The position numbers and the translations under genes are program-made. Shown here one piece after another: positions 61,454 to 64,000 of a DNA stretch of 64,000 nt. Under the pieces are notes generated by a model, which saw nothing but the letters and a program-made list of their open reading frames with translations, did no database searches and was not told the origin of the DNA. The first letter of the stretch is position 1; the number at the start of each line of letters is the position of its first letter. The DNA is from Imperialibacter roseus (GTDB lineage: Bacteria > Bacteroidota > Bacteroidia > Cytophagales > Cyclobacteriaceae). Location of the stretch: assembly GCF_032999765.1 (NCBI RefSeq), contig NZ_CP136051.1, positions 3,882,417 through 3,946,416 of the forward strand, read 5' to 3'.

Positions 61454-61591
61454 CAACAACTATTTGCCTCTAAACATACAGTATGTCCCAAACGCACTAA
61501 TTTGCGAGAGGCCAGCTTCGATTTTTCCAAGGCAAATGTCGTGGCTGAAACGCTTTCGATTCCTTTATGATCAGGGTAAAACGAAGGCTTT

Positions 61592-61639
61592 GAAAATTCT
61601 CTCGGTTTACCCCCGCCCAAAGGGAACCAAGAGAATTTC
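61592..61639. repeat. Conserved-core hairpin, copy D
   Basis: GAAAATTCTCTCGGTT pairs with AACCAAGAGAATTTCC (13 of 14 at the inner stem) around TACCCCCGCCCAAAGGG. It lies just past the Gfo gene end on the minus strand. Bases 61379-61658 hold no gene apart from copies C and D. Confidence 0.6.
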
Positions 61640-61658
61640 CAAGATCAATCATTCTCCC

Positions 61659-62942
61659 CTACTTTATAAAATTCCACTCCTTCCTATACTCCCTCGACAA
61701 ATAGCCATTGGCTTCGGCGTCGCCTATGAACTGCTCTTTTTTAGCATTCCACTGTAGCGGTCTTCCCAGCCGATAGCTAATCAGTGCCAGGTGCATGGGC
61801 ATCGTCATCGCCCTGGCATATTCCAGGTTAGACTCCGGCTGCGTTCGTGCCTTTACAGCATCCACAAAGTTTTGCTGATGGCCAGGGGAACGCACAATGG
61901 TTTTGGGCACCTCCGGAATGTCCTTTACTGTTTCGCCGTTGATAGTGATCTCCATTGAGCCATAATCGCAAATAAGTGTGCCTTTGCTGCCCTCAAAGTA
62001 AGCGCCGATGCCTCTGTCCTTGGCTCCTGGTACGTTAGGCGGCTCGGTGGTCCAGTAGAGCTTCAGTCCGTCAAATTGCATCTCTGCATCCAGCCATTTG
62101 GGCGCATCGGCAATGCCTTCGGGCTTTTCGCCTTTGGCCGACACAGAAGTCAATCCTTTTGGCTCAATCGACCACCAGACAATGTCAGCAATATGGCACC
62201 AGAAATCAGCAAAGACACCGCCTGAGTAGTCCATGAAGTAGCGGTAAGTGAAATGTGTTCGTTCTTTGATATAAGGCACTTTGGGAGCCGGACCAAGCCA
62301 CATGTCGTAGTTGAAAGTACTCGGTGGCGTGGAAGGGCTTGGATTACCCAGGTCTGGTGCCCCGCCTGTCTTCCACAGACGAACGGTATGCACATCGCCA
62401 ATAGCGCCAGATTTGATAATCTCTGCCACCCGATGGTAGTTGTCGCCAGCATGTATCTGCGTACCCAGCTGGAATATCTTCTTTTCCTTTTTCAGGGTTT
62501 TGAGCATGATCTGTCCCTCGGCGATATCATAGGACAATGGCTTTTCGCCATACACATCTTTACCAGCCTGGAAAGCCATCGTAGCAATTTGCGCATGCCA
62601 GTGGTCGGGGGTAGCGACGGTGATGGCGTCTATTTCTTTATCGTCGAGAATCTTGCGGAAGTCGCCATACAATTTGGCTTTCGTATTTGGCACAAGGCCC
62701 TGCAACGTTTTAAAGGTGGAGGTTAGGTGTTCTTCGTCCAGGTCGCAAAGCGCCACAATGTCCACTTCAGGCAGCTTTGCAAACCAGTTCATGTGGTTGT
62801 TACCCATGCCGCCCAGGCCGATATGAGCTACCCGTAGCTTGTCACTGGGAGCGGCTTTGGAAATGAGATTGGGCAGAATAGTGAGGCCAAGCGCTCCTGC
62901 GGCGGATTTGGTGAGAAAGGATCGTCTGTTCAGTGAGTTCAT
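61659..62942 (-). CDS. Gfo/Idh/MocA-family oxidoreductase with Tat signal
   Basis: A 427-residue protein. The N-terminus MNSLNRRSFLTKSAAGALGL is a twin-arginine signal. The Rossmann domain follows: VAHIGLGGMGNNHMNWF, then DLDEEHLTST, GDFRKILDDKEIDAITVATP and the catalytic YGEKPLSYDIAEG. C-terminal half has AFHLALISYRLG-like MTMPMHLALISYRLGRPLQW. This Tat-tagged group is close to the GH109/NAD-hydrolase-like branch of Bacteroidota, where a tightly held NAD is carried across the membrane. Probably acts on sugars in the periplasm. Confidence 0.88.
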   Translation of the reverse strand: MNSLNRRSFLTKSAAGALGLTILPNLISKAAPSDKLRVAHIGLGGMGNNHMNWFAKLPEVDIVALCDLDEEHLTSTFKTLQGLVPNTKAKLYGDFRKILDDKEIDAITVATPDHWHAQIATMAFQAGKDVYGEKPLSYDIAEGQIMLKTLKKEKKIFQLGTQIHAGDNYHRVAEIIKSGAIGDVHTVRLWKTGGAPDLGNPSPSTPPSTFNYDMWLGPAPKVPYIKERTHFTYRYFMDYSGGVFADFWCHIADIVWWSIEPKGLTSVSAKGEKPEGIADAPKWLDAEMQFDGLKLYWTTEPPNVPGAKDRGIGAYFEGSKGTLICDYGSMEITINGETVKDIPEVPKTIVRSPGHQQNFVDAVKARTQPESNLEYARAMTMPMHLALISYRLGRPLQWNAKKEQFIGDAEANGYLSREYRKEWNFIK

Positions 62943-62976
62943 GTAGGTGGTGTTTCGGTGTATCGTAAGGTAGTGA

Positions 62977-63060
62977 TAGAAGACCGAAGACGGAAGACCG
63001 GAGACGGGAGTGGCTACATTATTTGACGAATAGGTTGGAAGACGGAAGACCGGGAGCAGA
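62977..63060 (+). repeat. Degenerate heptanucleotide array (GAAGACC/GAAGACG)
   Basis: Units GAAGACC, GAAGACG, GAAGACC, GGAGACG occur in tandem at 62979-63006, and again TTGGAAGACGGAAGACC at 63034-63050. Both parts are followed by a copy of TGGCTACAT (63010-63019 and 63063-63071). Confidence 0.75.
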
Positions 63061-63086
63061 AATGGCTACATGACATCTAACTTTCT

Positions 63087-63448
63087 TTATTTTACTTTTG
63101 ACCTAAAAGCAATCATCATATTCATAAGATTGAAGGAGAAATCATAAAGAACTTTAAACTCATCAAGCGAGATGTAGTTTCTTCTTTTTGCCTTGTGAAT
63201 GCAGGTGATCACCTCAGCAAGCGATCGAATGGAATAGCCTGTAAACTTCTTCAACTCTAAATTTGACTGGCCAATTGATCCTTCTGAGATATTCAAAGCA
63301 ACGGAATCGCTGGCCCTTCTTATTTGAGAGCTAAGGTTATACATTTCATCTTTTGGAAACCGTAGAGTAATTTTATAGGGTCTTCTCCAAAATCCATCGC
63401 CTTTTGCCAGATAATCAGCTTCTCAAATTTGAATCGAGCTTCCTCCAT
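63087..63448 (-). pseudogene. Frameshifted four-helix bundle protein gene
   Basis: The first frame starts at the ATG at 63448 and reads MEEARFKFEKLIIWQKAMDF, then breaks near 63378-63388. The other frame resumes with RPYKITLRFPKDE and continues MYNLSSQIRRASDSVALNIS to the stop at 63087. Together they give about 120 residues, the normal size for the four-helix bundle (23S rRNA intervening-sequence/S23-like) family. The total length is one base short of a multiple of three, so a single-base deletion explains it. The 85-codon second frame could still be translated from 63344. Arrays of 7-bp repeats flank it in inverted orientation. Confidence 0.8.
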
Positions 63449-63490
63449 TTTAGCTTATATGAGTTTACATAAATTTCTTTCTCTGTCTGT

Positions 63491-63574
63491 TTCTTGTCTT
63501 CCGTCTCTAAGCCACAAATCTTCCGTCTCCCTTCTTCCTCCCTTCTTCCGTCTCCGGTCTTCCGTCTTCCGTCC
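63491..63574 (-). repeat. Degenerate heptanucleotide array, inverted copy
   Basis: In reverse complement the tract reads GGACGGAAGACGGAAGACCGG and continues with GAAGAAG/GGGAGAC-like units. It is opposite in orientation to 62977-63060 and ends 6 nt from the mutarotase gene stop. Confidence 0.75.
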
Positions 63575-63580
63575 TAACCC

Positions 63581-63892
63581 CTACTCCATATAGAAAACTT
63601 CTGCGAGCCCCACCGAAACCGGCGAATTATCCTCATTCGTTTCCATAATATCCGCCATATAGGCCCACCATTTCCGTACGATAGGATTTTGCCCCAGGTT
63701 CTGCGAACCACCAGCACCACTCACACTTTGCACGGCAAACAGCGTATTGGTCTCCTCATCCAGGAAGATGGAATAGTCTGATACACCGGAATCACTTAGC
63801 AGCTGCTTCAGCTCGGGCCAGATTTCGTCATGTCGCTTCTTGTACTCAGCAGCAAAGCCAGGCTTCAGCTTCATTTTAAATGCTCTCTTCAT
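63581..63892 (-). CDS. rhaM: L-rhamnose mutarotase family protein
   Basis: A 103-residue dimeric alpha/beta-barrel protein that interconverts sugar anomers (RhaM family). Family features: the beginning MKRAFKMKLKPGFAAEYKKR, with the active-site His in KRHDEIWPEL, the GVSDYSIFLDEETNTLFAV hairpin, and WWAYMADIMETN near the C-terminus. It accelerates conversion of alpha- to beta-L-rhamnose or a related 6-deoxy sugar, which suggests a rhamnose/fucose catabolic neighbourhood continuing beyond the window. The upstream gene on the same strand (63902-64000) ends 10 nt before it. Confidence 0.9.
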   Translation of the reverse strand: MKRAFKMKLKPGFAAEYKKRHDEIWPELKQLLSDSGVSDYSIFLDEETNTLFAVQSVSGAGGSQNLGQNPIVRKWWAYMADIMETNEDNSPVSVGLAEVFYME

Positions 63893-63901
63893 CGTTACTC
63901 G

Positions 63902-64000
63902 TTACTTCCCAGTCAAATAACCCATGTCCATCAGCCAGTCGGCCATGCGCTGTGGCCAGCCCCTTAAGCTGATAAACTCCGACCGGTATCCCATATTGAA
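63902..64000 (-). CDS. C-terminal end of an unidentified gene (cut by window edge)
   Basis: The last 32 codons of a minus-strand gene: MGYRSEFISLRGWPQRMADW followed by LMDMGYLTGK and a stop at 63902-63904. The Trp-rich ending looks genuine, and the tight spacing to the mutarotase gene (10 nt) suggests an operon, probably for 6-deoxy-sugar use. The fragment is too short for me to name the family. Confidence 0.6.
   Translation of the reverse strand, partial: FNMGYRSEFISLRGWPQRMADWLMDMGYLTGK

Overview
The window looks like chromosome from a Bacteroidota bacterium, most likely order Cytophagales. The evidence is a SusC/SusD pair with FecR and ECF sigma, two formylglycine-type sulfatases, MacB-like ABC permeases, many Tat- or lipobox-tagged periplasmic enzymes, TAnnTTTG-like promoter boxes, and the gene order DUF177-rpmF-plsX-fabH-efp-accB-accC. 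Base composition is moderate and no tRNA, rRNA or CRISPR array was seen.

Layout. 1-5.5 kb: conserved ribosome/fatty-acid operon ending in a strong terminator. 5.5-9.9 kb: a sugar-acid dehydratase (IlvD/Edd family) between two SDR dehydrogenases, then a secreted protein of unknown function. 9.9-10.8 kb: an amidase gene remnant beside a HepT/MntA (HEPN/MNT) toxin-antitoxin pair. 10.8-17.7 kb: ABC permease, AraC regulator divergent from an FAD monooxygenase, a 162-bp MITE-like insertion, an esterase and a DUF6883/DUF4926 pair. 17.7-30.3 kb: a sulfatase-type polysaccharide utilisation locus, FecR-SusC-SusD-sulfatase-sulfatase-EEP lipoprotein-FGE all on the minus strand, with the ECF sigma gene divergent. 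30.4-43.9 kb: GMC dehydrogenase with its subunit 3, TonB receptor, Gfo/Idh/MocA oxidoreductase, a RAYT transposase inside REP palindromes, NAD-dependent epimerase, an exported enolase-superfamily dehydratase with an exported RraA-like protein, and an S41 peptidase. 44.2-49.3 kb: M20 peptidase, orphan DUF433, sirtuin, DsbA-like protein, a second HEPN/MNT pair and a Gfo oxidoreductase. 49.5-56.4 kb: MATE exporter, SLC13 symporter, YHS protein, Tat-tagged sugar isomerase, DUF1905 protein, Crp regulator, SDR. 57-64 kb: PQQ/cytochrome c alcohol dehydrogenase, methyltransferase, lipoprotein, Tat-tagged NIF3-like protein, Tat-tagged Gfo, a frameshifted four-helix bundle gene, L-rhamnose mutarotase and a partial gene.

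The common theme is uptake and oxidation of (sulfated) sugars. SusCD and the sulfatases act at the outer membrane and periplasm, the FGE matures the sulfatases, and GMC, PQQ, SDR and Gfo enzymes oxidise sugars or alcohols. The IlvD/Edd and enolase-superfamily dehydratases, the RraA-like protein and the mutarotase would process the products. No glycoside hydrolase was recognised.

The most unusual material lies between genes. There are at least four repeat systems: (1) REP palindromes around a RAYT gene with decayed copies at 48.1 and 56.9 kb; (2) hairpins with a conserved core (near TTTACCCCGACCCTAAAGGG) but a different stem in every copy; (3) degenerate heptanucleotide arrays (near GGAAGAC), twice in inverted pairs, one pair enclosing the four-helix bundle pseudogene; and (4) a 21-bp-period degenerate array upstream of the PQQ dehydrogenase. 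The second HEPN/MNT pair has lost the catalytic His of its HEPN RNase, which suggests divergence between two paralogous modules.
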